Source: Centrapalus pauciflorus
Lineage: Eukaryota; Streptophyta; Magnoliopsida; Asterales; Asteraceae
DNA length: 64,000 nt
Assembly: GCA_020465985.1 (NCBI GenBank)
Contig: JAANYP010002063.1
Coordinates: 180,011-244,010 of the forward strand
Direction: 5' to 3'
How positions within the stretch are numbered: the first letter of the stretch is position 1; each line of letters begins with the position of its first letter. The position numbers were made by a program, and so were the translations under genes. The notes beneath the pieces were generated by a model. The model was given only the letters and a program-made list of their open reading frames with translations, had not been told where the DNA came from and ran no database searches. Shown piece after piece: positions 1 to 11,450 of the stretch.

Positions 1-281
1 ATGTAATAGCAAGTTACTTTGATTGTTTGAGATGCAAGATGAACACTATAGATTGTGATCATGCTTTTAAGTAAATACAAGTGCAAAGTGTAGTTTTCAA
101 TCACTTAAATTAGTCTAAGGATGAGGTATCCATAAGATCACTTAGTCCTTTAACTAAAACACTTGTTATGAACATAATAATTTTGTCTAAAAACCTAGCT
201 AGATAGGCTTGGAGTTCAAGTATTTCATACTTTATCAAGTTATTCATTGAATTATTGAAAGCATAAATACAATAATATAAT
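1..281. other. AT-rich flank, no gene seen
   Basis: AT-rich sequence with no supported reading frame. Its last nine bases (273-281, taatataat) are the left target duplication of the element that follows. Confidence 0.5.
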
Positions 282-1513
282 GGGTGAATTTCATGTATGT
301 CCCTCTAAAACTGCATAATATCATATATACCCAAGCCAAAAAAATAATTTCATATATATCCTTCTAAAACTTCATAATATCATATTTACACAATTTAAAA
401 TTTTAATATCTTATATACCATTTCAAACTTTTAAATATATCAAATATATCCAAATTAATTAATTATTTTTTTTATTACTTTAAAACTCATAATAAATATT
501 CAATAATAAAGAAATGACAAATCTACCCTTTTTATTTCTTAAACCTCATAATATCATATATATCCAATTGAAAACTTTAATATCATGTATACCCTTTTAA
601 ACTTTTAAATATATCAAATATATCCAAATTATTTATTTATGATCTTTTATTACTTTAAGATATCCATTCTTTTTATTTCTTGACGGAATTCGGCGATTCC
701 AATTTCAATTTGTTCGTTAAGTCGAAGCCTACAAGAATTGAAGACTTAATAATTAACATCGGTCACATGACCGCCTTGCCCGTATATAAATACTAACTCA
801 CCATCAACGACAAATTCCAGAACACGGTGGTCCACAATTACAAACCCGGATCCGGTCAATTACTCAAATCATCTCAGTTAACAACATCCATAAACGCCGT
901 TATCTCCTCTCCTCACACAGACGTCGCAAAACCCTCGCCGACGTTTTACGATTCATGCAATTATTAGAACTAGATTCAGGCGTCCCTTCAAATTTTATTG
1001 CCATTATGTATATATTTATAAATTAATTTTATTTTAAACAAAAGTCGACCTCACTTTAACAAACGGTAATGGAAAAAGACGGTCGTCTGTTATTTATGTT
1101 TTGTCGTTGATGTTGAGTTAGTATCAATTTTGAAGCTTTTTGGAATGCATTTCATGCCAAGCATGTTGGTGCAGTACATCACCACCACCAGCACCTAGAA
1201 GGGTACATATGATATTAAAGTTTTCAATTGGATAAATATGATATTATGAAGTTTAAGAAATAAAAAGGGTAGATTGGTCATTTCTTTATTAATGAATATT
1301 TATTATGAGTTTTAAAGTAATAAAAAAGAATAAATAATTAATTTGGATATATTTGATATATTTAAAAGTTTGAAAGGGTATACATGATATTAAAGTTTTA
1401 AATTGGGTAAATATGATATTATGAAGTTTTAGAAGGATATATATGAAATTCTTTTTTGGCTTGGGTATATATGATATTATGTAGTTTTAGAGGGACATAT
1501 ATGAAATTCACCC
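282..1513. mobile_element. Non-autonomous Mutator-like (MULE) element with long TIRs
   Basis: The two ends are inverted copies of each other over about 315 bp (282 to about 600, and about 1198-1513), beginning GGGTGAATTTCAT and differing at only scattered bases. The element is flanked by a perfect 9-bp direct repeat, taatataat, at 273-281 and 1514-1522. Long inverted ends plus a 9-bp duplication are the established signature of Mutator-like elements. No transposase is present, so movement would need a partner. The middle (about 660-1190) has a different texture: higher GC and C-ending codons in short open stretches, as in captured gene fragments. I could not name a source gene. Confidence 0.82.
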
Positions 1514-1522
1514 TAATATAAT

Positions 1523-2074
1523 ACATCTCAAAACTACATTGGATGCAAAATTTCTTGAAAATAGTGTCAACTCTAGACCCGTTAACCCAAAACCAACTAT
1601 GATTGGTTGAAAATGGGTTGACAGGTTGATGGTTTGACCTAAAATCACAATTCAATTTGTAATTATTCAACCAATAGTTCAAATTTATTTCTATTGAGAA
1701 GTGTAACTACATCATTACATCTCTTTCATTTCTAAATTAATTATTATTAACCAATTATTTAATAATAATTATTTATTTATTTAATTGGGGTATTAAATTC
1801 TTTATTTTTAGAGAATATAATTTTTTTGAAATTTATGTTATTAATTTAAAACTTATTTATTTATTTACGTTGACAACAATTTGTTTAATTGAGGTATTAC
1901 ATTTCCAAGTTTTCTAAAAAACTTGGATTTAAAATATCCGAAAGTCGATTAATTGTCGAACCCGAGTAATTAAATAGAAAATCAATTTAGTAAACCTATA
2001 TATAGCTAGTTGATAATGGTTCGACACGAAACCATTACGTCTACAATGACACGAAATCAAAAATGACACGATTG
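1523..2074. other. Intergenic AT-rich segment
   Basis: No gene seen. It holds short imperfect palindromes of TTAATTATTT type (about 1740-1790) and CCCGTTAACCC-like phrases (about 1577-1590), which may be decayed MITE remains. The last five bases (2075-2079, caaac) are the target duplication of the copia element that follows. Confidence 0.4.
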
Positions 2075-2079
2075 CAAAC

Positions 2080-2383
2080 TGTTGGGTACAATTATAAGTA
2101 GAGTTGAAAACAATATTTTGTAATAGTTCAGGGGAATTTATTGTAAATACACAATAGTTATAGTGTGTATATAAATAGAAGTAGTATTTCTATTTTGTAA
2201 GTGATCGGACAAGAATAGGAAGTGGATACGGATCTAGAGAGAGAATAGAAGTTTGCTTTGCAAGAAAGCCATGAACCAAATGTAATATTCTTCTCTTAAT
2301 CATTCAATAGATTGTGTTAGATTGTTATAATTGTTCATATATTGTTTAATGTTGATATGAATTGCTAGAAATATGAATTCACA
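2080..2383 (+). repeat. 5' LTR of the young copia element
   Basis: Begins TGTTGGGTAC and ends ATTCACA. A TATA-like tatataaat lies at 2168-2176, marking the likely promoter. It matches the 3' copy except for one A/G difference near 2219. Confidence 0.95.
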
Positions 2384-2385
2384 AT

Positions 2386-2398
2386 TGGTATCAGAGCC
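2386..2398 (+). other. Primer binding site, initiator-methionine tRNA type
   Basis: TGGTATCAGAGCC two bases after the 5' LTR. This is the standard plant copia site complementary to the 3' end of initiator tRNA-Met. Confidence 0.92.
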
Positions 2399-2839
2399 TA
2401 ATATGGATTAAATTGATTGAATTTTGAATCTGAATTTTCATTTTTTTTCGAACACTGTTACATCAAGTTTTTCGAAAACAGAAAATTAATTGAGGTTTTT
2501 GATTTTGTGGATGAATTGAAGTGAAAATTGGAACGAAGGTGGAACATTTAAAGTCGAATCTATTGTGATAAACATCAGATTTTAATTTCAAACACACAAG
2601 ATTTAGTTTGGATTTTACTGAATTTTTGAAAAAGTGTGTGTTCTTGAGGTTTTTGATCGATTTTTGGATTTTAATCTGAAATTGGTCAAGTTGTTTTCAC
2701 AAAAAGTGTTTGTGTGTGAAAACCGCAGCTTCGATTTTAATCTGGAATCAATTTGTGGATTTTTGTTGAAAATTGGATTTTTTGAACTTGATTTTTGAAA
2801 TATTTTGTTAAAACTCGGACATCTCTATGTTCATAGCTT

Positions 2840-3425
2840 TGATCGAGTTTTACAAAGAAGTATTCGAGTTTGATCAAAGCTTCAATCGAGTTTTATAAAG
2901 TGGTAATCGAGTTTCATCAAGTATCATTCGAGTTTATCACTTCATTGACCGAGTTTCAAGCCTCATTAGTCGAGTTTCAAGCTGTATCATTCAAGTTGCA
3001 AGATATTATCATTCGAGTTTTAGGCTTATTCATTCGAGTTCTAATCCTTTATCATTCGAGTTGATCAAAGCATCAATCGAGAAACTTATGTTTCATTCGA
3101 GTTGATCAAAGCATCAATCGAGAAACTTCATGTTTCATTCGAGTTGATCAAAGCATCAATCGAGAAACTTCATGTTTCATTCGAGTTGATCAAAGCATCA
3201 ATCGAGAAACTTCATGTTTCATTCGAGTTGAGCACAGTGTAATTCGAGTTGAATCATTCTTCATTCGAGATTCAATAAGCTTCATCCGAGTTTCATACTT
3301 AATCAATCGGGTTTTATACTTAATCAATCGAGTTTCATACTTAATCATTCGAGTATTATCATTCTTCATTCGAGTTTCAGTCATAACCATTCGAGTTTCA
3401 TTCTTTTATCATTCGAGTTTGACTA
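2840..3425 (+). repeat. TCGAG-rich leader with a 42-bp tandem repeat
   Basis: Between primer site and ORF the motif ATTCGAGTTT or a one-base variant recurs more than twenty times. Within it, four head-to-tail units of 41-42 bp, each starting CATTCGAGTTGATCAAAGCA, occupy 3053-3219, followed by a partial fifth. The units are almost identical, so this part amplified recently. It falls in the transcribed leader. Open frames over it (for example 2870-3064) are by-products of the repeat. Confidence 0.85.
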
Positions 3426-3779
3426 TTTGACCTTAGCTGCTTAAATTGGTCATAACTTTTGACTGGAACATCGTTAGAAGGCCTACCATACGGAAAAAAG
3501 TTACGGGCAATTTTATACAGAAAAGCTGAAATTTTAACGTCAAAAAGTCATTTCAGAGCTGATTTTTCATAAGTAATCTTTAACTGAAATAGTTTTTCAA
3601 AGTTTTATCAGAATTCACTCCGTTTTTCCATAAAAGATCTTGGAAGATTCAATTTCTAGCAATTCATAATGGAATTTGAACAATTGTCAAAGTCTGAGCT
3701 GATTTTCAAACTTACTGAATCTGAAAAGATTCGTAAGAACAATTAGGACATTCTCATTCAGTTAAATACTGATAAACAT

Positions 3780-4880
3780 TTGGCGTTATGTGACGTACAA
3801 ATATTGAATGAAGAAATTCAAAGCTTAAAAGAAAAACAAAACTCTGAGAGTTGTGCTCATCAATTGAATATATCTGAATTACTTAAAGAACTTGATGAGC
3901 TGAAACAAGAAAATTTTCAGAATGCAACTCAACTGAAATATCTTTTGCCTGAAAGATCTGATCTTTACAAGAAAGTTCAGGATCTTGAAGATACACTTTG
4001 TAAGACAAAACCAACTGATCAGAATTGTATTTTAAACAAAAATGAAGAAATTTTTGCTCTTCAACAAGAGTTGTCTTTAACTAAAGATTTGATTGAGAAG
4101 GAAAGACATGAGTTCTTACTTAAAGAACAAGATTTTAAATCAAAATCTGAATTGTTTGAAGATGAAAGACAAATGTTCTTAATCAAAGAACAATCTTTTA
4201 AATCTGATTACCAATCATTTGATCATGACAGAAATTCAAATTTAGTCATTATCAAAAGTTTGGAAGATCAGATACTTCATCTTACAAAACAATTACATGT
4301 GTTTACTTCGTCAACTGAGTCAAAGGTTAAGACCCCTTCTTCAGTGTGTTTAAAATCCAATGTTGATCACTCTGGTTTGTCTTCTGAAAGTGAAGTGAAT
4401 CTAACTAACTCTGCTAAGTTTGATTCTTCTTCAGATCTTAAACTTAAGTATCTGTTAAAGATACACAGCGGCAAAGATAAAATTGTTGAACAACTTCCGG
4501 TCAAGATTTACACCGGTGAATCTTCGAAGTCAAATTTTCTTAAAGTTTCTGAAAATACTGGTCATTCTAATCAGAAAACATTTTCACAGAAAAATACCAA
4601 GTATTATCAGAAACAGGCAAGAACCGGACAGTTTTTCAAAAAGAAGAATTCGCAAAAGTCTGATCATTCAAATTCAAGTTTCTTTAGAAATTCAGATATT
4701 CAATTTTCTCATACTCAAAGAAATTTGTTTTCTGCGTTTGAAAGAGAAGCTGATAGTTATAACATGCAATGGGTACCTAAATCCAAGTACAAGTGGGTAC
4801 CAAAACCTGTTTTGAAATGGGTACCCAAGAGCGCTAACAAGTCTGGATCCAAATCTGTTTGGATACCAAAGACATCTTAA
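3780..4880 (+). CDS. Gag C-terminal extension ORF (coiled coil, KWVPK repeats)
   Basis: An open frame of 366 codons. Residues about 1-180 are Lys/Glu/Leu-rich heptad-like coiled coil (segments such as LLKELDELKQENFQ). Residues about 180-300 are Ser/Lys/Asn-rich. The tail repeats a K-W-V-P-K motif three times, ending in W-I-P-K. That tail type is known from the region between Gag and protease in plant copia polyproteins; no Gag core, zinc knuckle or DSG protease motif is present. The natural ATG is probably at 3669, in the same frame, but a TAG at 3744-3746 cuts it after 25 codons. The frame from 3780 opens with TTG, so its real start is uncertain. A structural or partner-binding role is inference. 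Confidence 0.65.
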   Translation: MALCDVQILNEEIQSLKEKQNSESCAHQLNISELLKELDELKQENFQNATQLKYLLPERSDLYKKVQDLEDTLCKTKPTDQNCILNKNEEIFALQQELSLTKDLIEKERHEFLLKEQDFKSKSELFEDERQMFLIKEQSFKSDYQSFDHDRNSNLVIIKSLEDQILHLTKQLHVFTSSTESKVKTPSSVCLKSNVDHSGLSSESEVNLTNSAKFDSSSDLKLKYLLKIHSGKDKIVEQLPVKIYTGESSKSNFLKVSENTGHSNQKTFSQKNTKYYQKQARTGQFFKKKNSQKSDHSNSSFFRNSDIQFSHTQRNLFSAFEREADSYNMQWVPKSKYKWVPKPVLKWVPKSANKSGSKSVWIPKTS

Positions 4881-4893
4881 ATTTTGCAGGTTA

Positions 4894-5117
4894 TAGGTTT
4901 CTTATCATTTCAGATAAGAACCCGTTCTTCATTTCAATAGGCTCTTGATTACTTCAGGTCAAGACCCGTGCTTCAACTCAAGATGGTTTTTAGTTAATCT
5001 AGACTAAAACCCGTTCTTCAGTTCAATCATATGGTTTCTAGTTAATTCAGACTAGAACTCGGACTTCAATGAACCAGAGTCAAAGGCTTTCAGTTACATC
5101 AGACTGAAACCCGAGTC
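4894..5117 (+). repeat. Array of five covarying hairpins
   Basis: Directly after the ORF, five units share the plan GG(T/C), 8-nt arm, 6-nt loop, 8-nt complementary arm, C(C/T)CG. Arms: TTCTTATC/GATAAGAA, TCTTGATT/GGTCAAGA, TTTTAGTT/GACTAAAA, TTCTAGTT/GACTAGAA, TTTCAGTT/GACTGAAA, at about 4897-4924, 4941-4968, 4986-5013, 5034-5061 and 5087-5113. The arms differ between units but stay paired, with G-T wobbles in four. The sense orientation and position suggest an RNA structure in the 3' untranslated part. Confidence 0.8.
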
Positions 5118-5129
5118 TGAGAGACAAAT

Positions 5130-7058
5130 CTTACTGGAATTCTTGCCCTGAATTCAACTCCGAAGCTGAAATTGACAAAGAGGGAGTTTTATTTTTATAA
5201 TTTTTTGCTCCTGATTTCATTTCTATGAGTTGACTAGCTGCGTGTGCTTATTTCCAGGGGGAGTTTCAGATGCACTTTGACGATGACATTTTTCAAAACT
5301 ATGTGTGATTTTTCACGAAAATATTTGACACACACATAAAAAGAGTTTTTGAGCTGAAAAGAAATTTTTTATGAATCTCTGAATCTATCATTGAGATTAA
5401 TTGATCTAATCTCTTTGATTTTTATAATCTCATTTCTTCTGAGATTCTTTTTGTTAGAACTCTTCCAATTTATACTGGATTCTCCTGTTATCTCCCATGT
5501 GCTAATTCTTTCAAGAAAATCTTATTCTTTTCATATCATATATCAGATTTTCCATTTCATTCTGATATCTCCCAAAATTATCTGCATATCATCTCCAATA
5601 CCATATAAGTTGGATTTCATCATATCTCATGACGTTTCAAAGCTGAAAATCTTTCTGCTGACTCCAATTATGCACCAATCTGAGTGATAGGCATAAATAT
5701 CGCTTCAATGGTCTAACCAGAACCGGAAGACCTACCCAAGGAGCAAACCATCTATAGTTTGTGTGGGTGAGGGTTCTTTAGGTTTATTAGTTGAGAAGTG
5801 TCAGTTATCACGGGATACTGACAGGGTCGAGCAGAGGTAAAATGTAAATGAGAGGGATATTAAAAGGCGATGGTGGTGCATCAGATCATGCTTTTCGTAT
5901 AAAGCTGACTGAATTTAATTCTGAAAAGTGAGCCGGAGGGAGCTAGGTTGAAAAATGCTGAGAGCTGAGAGTTGAGAAAGAATTTGAAGAAAAGATAATC
6001 CTATCCTACACTGTGTCTGCTGGGTAAACCACATAATCTATCAAGCCCTAGGCGACTTGATATTGAAAAAGACGTCATGGACCCAGTGACGCATGCACTT
6101 AACCCCACCAACTACTCAGTTATCTCTCAAAAGATTTTTGTTTCAATAATCATGGAGATATAACACATTTCTATCGATATATCATTTGGATATTATTGAT
6201 ATTGAAACAAGGAAGACAGTTGCTCCGGTCTCCAATTTCATTTGATGCACATTGTGTCTAGAGCTGATTATATACACTTTTAGGACACATCGAGTCTATC
6301 AGTCTGCGTGACTATAAACTGCTAGTTCAAAGTGACTAAGCCGGAACAAATAAGAGTGATTCTTTAATGATAAAGGATTTCACGATGACTATTTGGAAAT
6401 CCTACCAGTGTTAACATCACGCCAGCGCTGAAAGTAGGTCACATAGATTATGTCTATTGTGCAAACAGGAATCCTATGTGGACCTGGACTCGTTATCTCA
6501 CAAAATGAATATGTTTCATTTCCCCAAAGTTGAAAAGCTTTATTTTTGTTCTAAAAAGTTATAGTATCAATTCGAGGGGGAGTGAACTTTTTGAGGGGGT
6601 GAGATAAATATGCTTTGTATAGGGAGAGAGATATCAGTTTAAGGGGGGAGAAAATCAATTTGTAATTTCTGAGTTGTAATTGTTGTCGTATTTCCTCAAT
6701 TGTAAATTCATTGCACTTATGTCTCTGAAGACTTTGCATGATGTTCATAAGTCTTATGATCATCATGAGGGGGAGAAAAGCTAGAGTTCAGAGACAACTG
6801 TTGAGTAGATTGAAGACGATTGCTACATCATCTCAAGACAATTGATCAAGAAAGAGATTTAATAGCCATTCATGATTCAAGGGGGAGTGTCCTATCAAGA
6901 AAAGAGAAGATCAGAAAAGAAGAGATGAGAAGATCAAAGAGAGACAATAAAGAAGAAGTTTCTAAATCAGAAGATTCAGAGATCATAGAAAAGAAGAAGA
7001 TTCAAGATAAGAATTAACCTGAACAGAGAACTTTAAATGAAAAATTGTTTTCATCTCT
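5130..7058 (+). other. Non-coding 3' region with multiplied polypurine tracts
   Basis: No credible ORF. Purine runs of AGGGGGAG type occur at about 5256-5262, 6574-6582, 6593-6602, 6641-6650, 6767-6776 and 6879-6887, before the functional-position copy at 7059. Multiplied polypurine tracts upstream of the 3' LTR have been described for Sireviruses. Confidence 0.7.
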
Positions 7059-7069
7059 AAGGGGGAGAT
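7059..7069 (+). other. Polypurine tract of the young copia element
   Basis: AAGGGGGAGAT immediately precedes the TGTTGGG start of the 3' LTR, the position expected for the plus-strand primer. Confidence 0.9.
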
Positions 7070-7373
7070 TGTTGGGTACAATTATAAGTAGAGTTGAAAA
7101 CAATATTTTGTAATAGTTCAGGGGAATTTATTGTAAATACACAATAGTTATAGTGTGTATATAAATAGAAGTAGTATTTCTATTTTGTAAGTGATCGGAC
7201 AAGAATAGAAAGTGGATACGGATCTAGAGAGAGAATAGAAGTTTGCTTTGCAAGAAAGCCATGAACCAAATGTAATATTCTTCTCTTAATCATTCAATAG
7301 ATTGTGTTAGATTGTTATAATTGTTCATATATTGTTTAATGTTGATATGAATTGCTAGAAATATGAATTCACA
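7070..7373 (+). repeat. 3' LTR of the young copia element
   Basis: 304 bp with the same ends as the 5' copy and one substitution by eye. It is followed by the duplication caaac at 7374-7378. Confidence 0.95.
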
Positions 7374-7378
7374 CAAAC

Positions 7379-7907
7379 TAATCAATAATGGGACGACAGG
7401 AAATAGACACGTAAACGCGTTAATCCGAATATGTTAACCCGAACCCGAAATGAATTGCTACCCCTGATCTTAACCACTTTTAGCAGGTTTTACTTGTCCC
7501 CATGTGTGGGTGATAATGAAGACATGAAAGACTCGAGGTCGAGTTAGAGATGATGATATAGGCATTAGATGATATCATAAGATTATATATTGTCAATTTA
7601 TAATTTTCATATTTAAGTTTTAGTCACAATTTTGTTTAATTTCCTTTTCATTTGTTTGGTAATAGTTTTCTAATCAATTTATTGTCCTTGGGATTAGGAA
7701 AGTTACATCAATCCTTATTTGGGTTGATTAAATTTATCCTATAAGTATTCTGTGTTTTCATTTGTAGGAGATAATATTTGATATATAAATGCAGGTCTCA
7801 AAAGTATCATGAGATTGTTGTAGGAGGTGAATACAACAAATTAAAAATAACAGTGACTTTTTCAATGTTTTTCTATTCGTATTAACAAGAATCAAATAAT
7901 TTCAAAT
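7379..7907. other. Intergenic segment
   Basis: No gene seen. The string GAATTGCTACCCCTGA near 7452-7467 resembles the right end of a hAT-type MITE. I could not find its left end, so I do not call the element. Confidence 0.35.
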
Positions 7908-7913
7908 TGTTAG

Positions 7914-9600
7914 TGTAACATCTCAATTTTGGGTAAGGTACGTGGAATTATTTATTTGGGTTATTTAAATGTTAATATTGAGTTGGACTAATTATTGAGT
8001 TACACGCGCAACCGTCACATGATGGTTAGTCGTTAACCGGGTTATAAGGTTAAGTTTTATAAAAGATTACAATCTTGTAAATTATTGATTTATTTGGGAC
8101 CCAGGGATATGAACTTGTAATAATTGATAACAGGAGCAGATATTGGGTGTCGGACCGAGTTTAAACCAAAACAAATATATTTGGGAGCTATGTGCTAGCT
8201 TGCTTTCATTATTTCTTCTTCCAAAAACAGAAGGATTGAAGGTGTGTGTTTTTTTCTTCTCCAACAGCAACCAACGACAATAATTGAAGGGGGCTTCAAA
8301 TTTAGTTATCACCTTCTTTACCAAAGTTAAAGTAAGTTTTGGGTTCGGATTTGTGAGTTTTATGTTGTTAATAGTTACTAGAATTGTGAATTGAGTTTAT
8401 GTAAGTTACTAAGTAAATTCGAGATCATATTGATGGATTAAAGCGAGCTGGAAGTGAGTTGGGGATGATTCCCCTAGCTGTGAGAAAACAGAGAAACTGC
8501 TATTGTTCGTTCGTGAGCGCGACAGCGATCCTATGAGCTCGGGCCGCGATGCCACAAGTGCGAGGCGCAATGGGTTGCAAACGGTTACGGGTCGAGCTCA
8601 GGCCTCACCGAGATGAGCTCGGATGCAATGATGATCTCGACCAAGATCAAGTGAGCATGACCGCGACTCCTTAAGCGCGGTCGCGATCCGGCTAAGGTTT
8701 AGGGTTAGGGTTTTGGGATATTCAGGTCATGTGTTTGGGTATTAGGGTCTCTGTGGGATACTAGGGAATTGTGTAAAAAGTTATTGAGTCGTATTTCTGA
8801 CATTGGGCTATTACATTGTAATTTCAGGGTCTTGAGTTAATAGGGTTGGGATACCGGCAGGGAACCGAGACTTGAGAAACGAGATTTCAGGGGTCAGATG
8901 AATTTGCATATTTTTTGAGATAAATGTCCAATTATTTATTAAATACTTGCATGATCTTTTATTGAGCTTTCCTTACGAGATTTAGAGTTCTATTACGAGC
9001 TTTATTATCATGCATGTATTACTGAGTTTTATTGAGAACTGTGTTTTATTATATGAGATTGGGGATACATGAGCTACTGAAATATTAAACCGCATGGTTG
9101 GGCAGGGGTCGGGTCGCTCCCGATTCCCTTTTAAGTTCCTGGCGACTTCTTTGCGCGGTCTAGGGATTTGGGTACGTGGATTCTTTCAGACGGGATGAGT
9201 ACCTATTCTGAACATTTTATATATGAGTTTATTATCGTTTACTGATCTTTTTAATAATTGTACTATTAACCCTTGCATTCTTTCCAGCATAGCTGATAAT
9301 TGTGTTTATAATGTGTGTCTCAGGTGATCAGAGTTCTAGTAGGTCTGCTAGACCTAAGTAGGTCTACTTCTTCAGACGAGGAGTTACTAGCTACCTTTCT
9401 TAGAGGTAGTTATATTTTGGGTATTGTATATACATACTGTGTAACTTAAACAGGGTTTACCGTGACTTATTATGTAAATTAAAGTTTTAAATTATCAGGA
9501 TTTCCATGTGTTTACTTTGGGAACAGTTAGGAATTATCATATTATATTTCTCTTGACGTGTTATTTTTGTGGCATTGTGGAGTAGATCGAGGGTGTTACA
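7914..9600. mobile_element. Solo LTR of a Ty3/gypsy element (chromovirus-like ends)
   Basis: Starts TGTAACATCTC, ends GGGTGTTACA, and is flanked by the 5-bp duplication gttag (7909-7913, 9601-9605). No internal sequence remains, as expected after recombination between two LTRs. TGTAACA/TGTTACA ends are usual for Tekay/Del-like gypsy LTRs. The insertion site lies six bases inside the left end of the older copia LTR. A GC-rich stretch with repeated GAGCTCGG and GCGCGAC phrases occupies about 8510-8700. Confidence 0.85.
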
Positions 9601-10702
9601 GTTAGACACAAAAAGACCTCAATCAAATATGTCCATTATCATATGGGAAGACTTCTAATCAAACCTGAATGTTGTTCTTAAGGAGAGAAGATGATTAGGC
9701 ACAAAAATTCCTTAACTAACCTTAGGAATGATTTGCAATACTCAAAGGCTTTTGAACATTGCTACATTACTTATAACAAGACAAATGGTCAAAGTTGTTC
9801 ATATATGTTGAACATGTTTGACAAACCCAAGTGCTATGTTCTTTGTGAACATGTTTGACACTTTTGGAATATGTTTCCAAGTCTTCGTAAAGATTATTGA
9901 ATGTTGGGATTAGTTGCCAAAGTTTAAGACAAAGTGAAAGCGTAGAACACTAGTAGTTTGTCAAAGTTGTTCTATTATATGAAGACAAAGAAAATATTTG
10001 AAAGGGGTGAAGACATTTTCTTCTATCAAAATAGTTTTGTATGGAGTTTAATTGTTATAAGTTGACTTACTCCTTTAAGTATAAAGCTAGATCAACTTAT
10101 ACATAAGAACAATACAAAGATGTTGCAGTTAAAAGATAAGAATGTCTTTTGTTAGACATGTCTTTTTTCAGAAATTAAGATTTGTCTCTTTATAAAACAA
10201 TTCTGCCTTTCTCTACGATAAATAAAGAAGCTTCACATCGATTCTACTCGAATACTATTATAAAAATTTTCTTAGGTCAGAAAGAGAAGCTTTTGTAGCT
10301 CATGCATGCACATAAACTTGCAAATAATAATGCTTCAACTCGAGTGACTAAAAAGCAAAGTGTGTCTACACTATTTTATGTGAAGTAGTTATCAACATTG
10401 TCCGAACTTCCCATTCCTGGGTAGTGAGTGTCTTGTATCAAAACACTTAGTGTTGGCGAAGAGTGATTCTTAGTGAGTTACTACATTGAAATCAGTTTGT
10501 GTGTCTTAGACTAGTTACATAAGTTGTTCATTTTGTTATCTCGGTTTGGATCATTTCATAATCTAAATTTGTTTGTAAATAACAAAATTATTAATATCAA
10601 TATACAAATATTGAGAAAAGCTGTGTGATTTGTTTTAAACTATATTCACCCCCACCTCCTACAGTTACTCTTGAGATACTTAGAATACTTTTGGTACCTA
10701 CA
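9601..10702 (+). repeat. Remainder of the old copia 5' LTR
   Basis: Shares ordered blocks with the 3' LTR at 23214-24072, for example the CTCAATCAAA, GAACATGTTTGAC and GACTTACTCCTT neighbourhoods. It ends near the TTCACCCCCACC to GGTACCTACA phrase typical of copia LTR ends. A degenerate initiator-Met site (TAGTATCAGAGC) follows at about 11386-11397, displaced by the MITE insertion. Confidence 0.75.
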
Positions 10703-10705
10703 ACT

Positions 10706-11377
<672 letters not shown>

Positions 11378-11450
11378 CTACAACTAGTATCAGAGCAGTT
11401 TAGAGTGTGTGTTAACTGCAGATCTCTCTGTCTTTTCAACCTATCCCATT

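Larger units (their letters stand above)
2080..7373 (+). mobile_element. Young non-autonomous Ty1/copia retrotransposon, Sirevirus-like
   Basis: Complete insertion: two 304-bp LTRs (2080-2383, 7070-7373) that differ at one base by eye, a 5-bp target duplication caaac (2075-2079, 7374-7378), a methionine-initiator-type primer site, and a polypurine tract directly before the 3' LTR. Between them lie a TCGAG-rich leader, one ORF resembling a Sirevirus Gag C-terminal extension, a hairpin array and a long non-coding tail with repeated polypurine tracts. Protease, integrase, RT and RNase H are absent, so mobilisation would have to be in trans. The Sirevirus assignment rests on the Gag-tail type (coiled coil, repeated K-W-V-P-K) and the multiplied polypurine tracts. 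The LTRs are shorter than usual for that lineage. Confidence 0.85.

Noticed and set aside
3053..3219. CRISPR-like array
   Set aside because: The 42-bp units are directly adjacent without unique spacers, and the context is a plant retrotransposon.
2870..3390. Small frames on both strands in the copia leader
   Set aside because: Produced by the TCGAG repeat; no start context or family match.
7452..7467. Right end of a hAT MITE
   Set aside because: No matching left end or 8-bp duplication found.
8696..8717. Telomere-like TTTAGGGTTAGGG
   Set aside because: Only two imperfect units inside a solo LTR; too short for an interstitial telomere.
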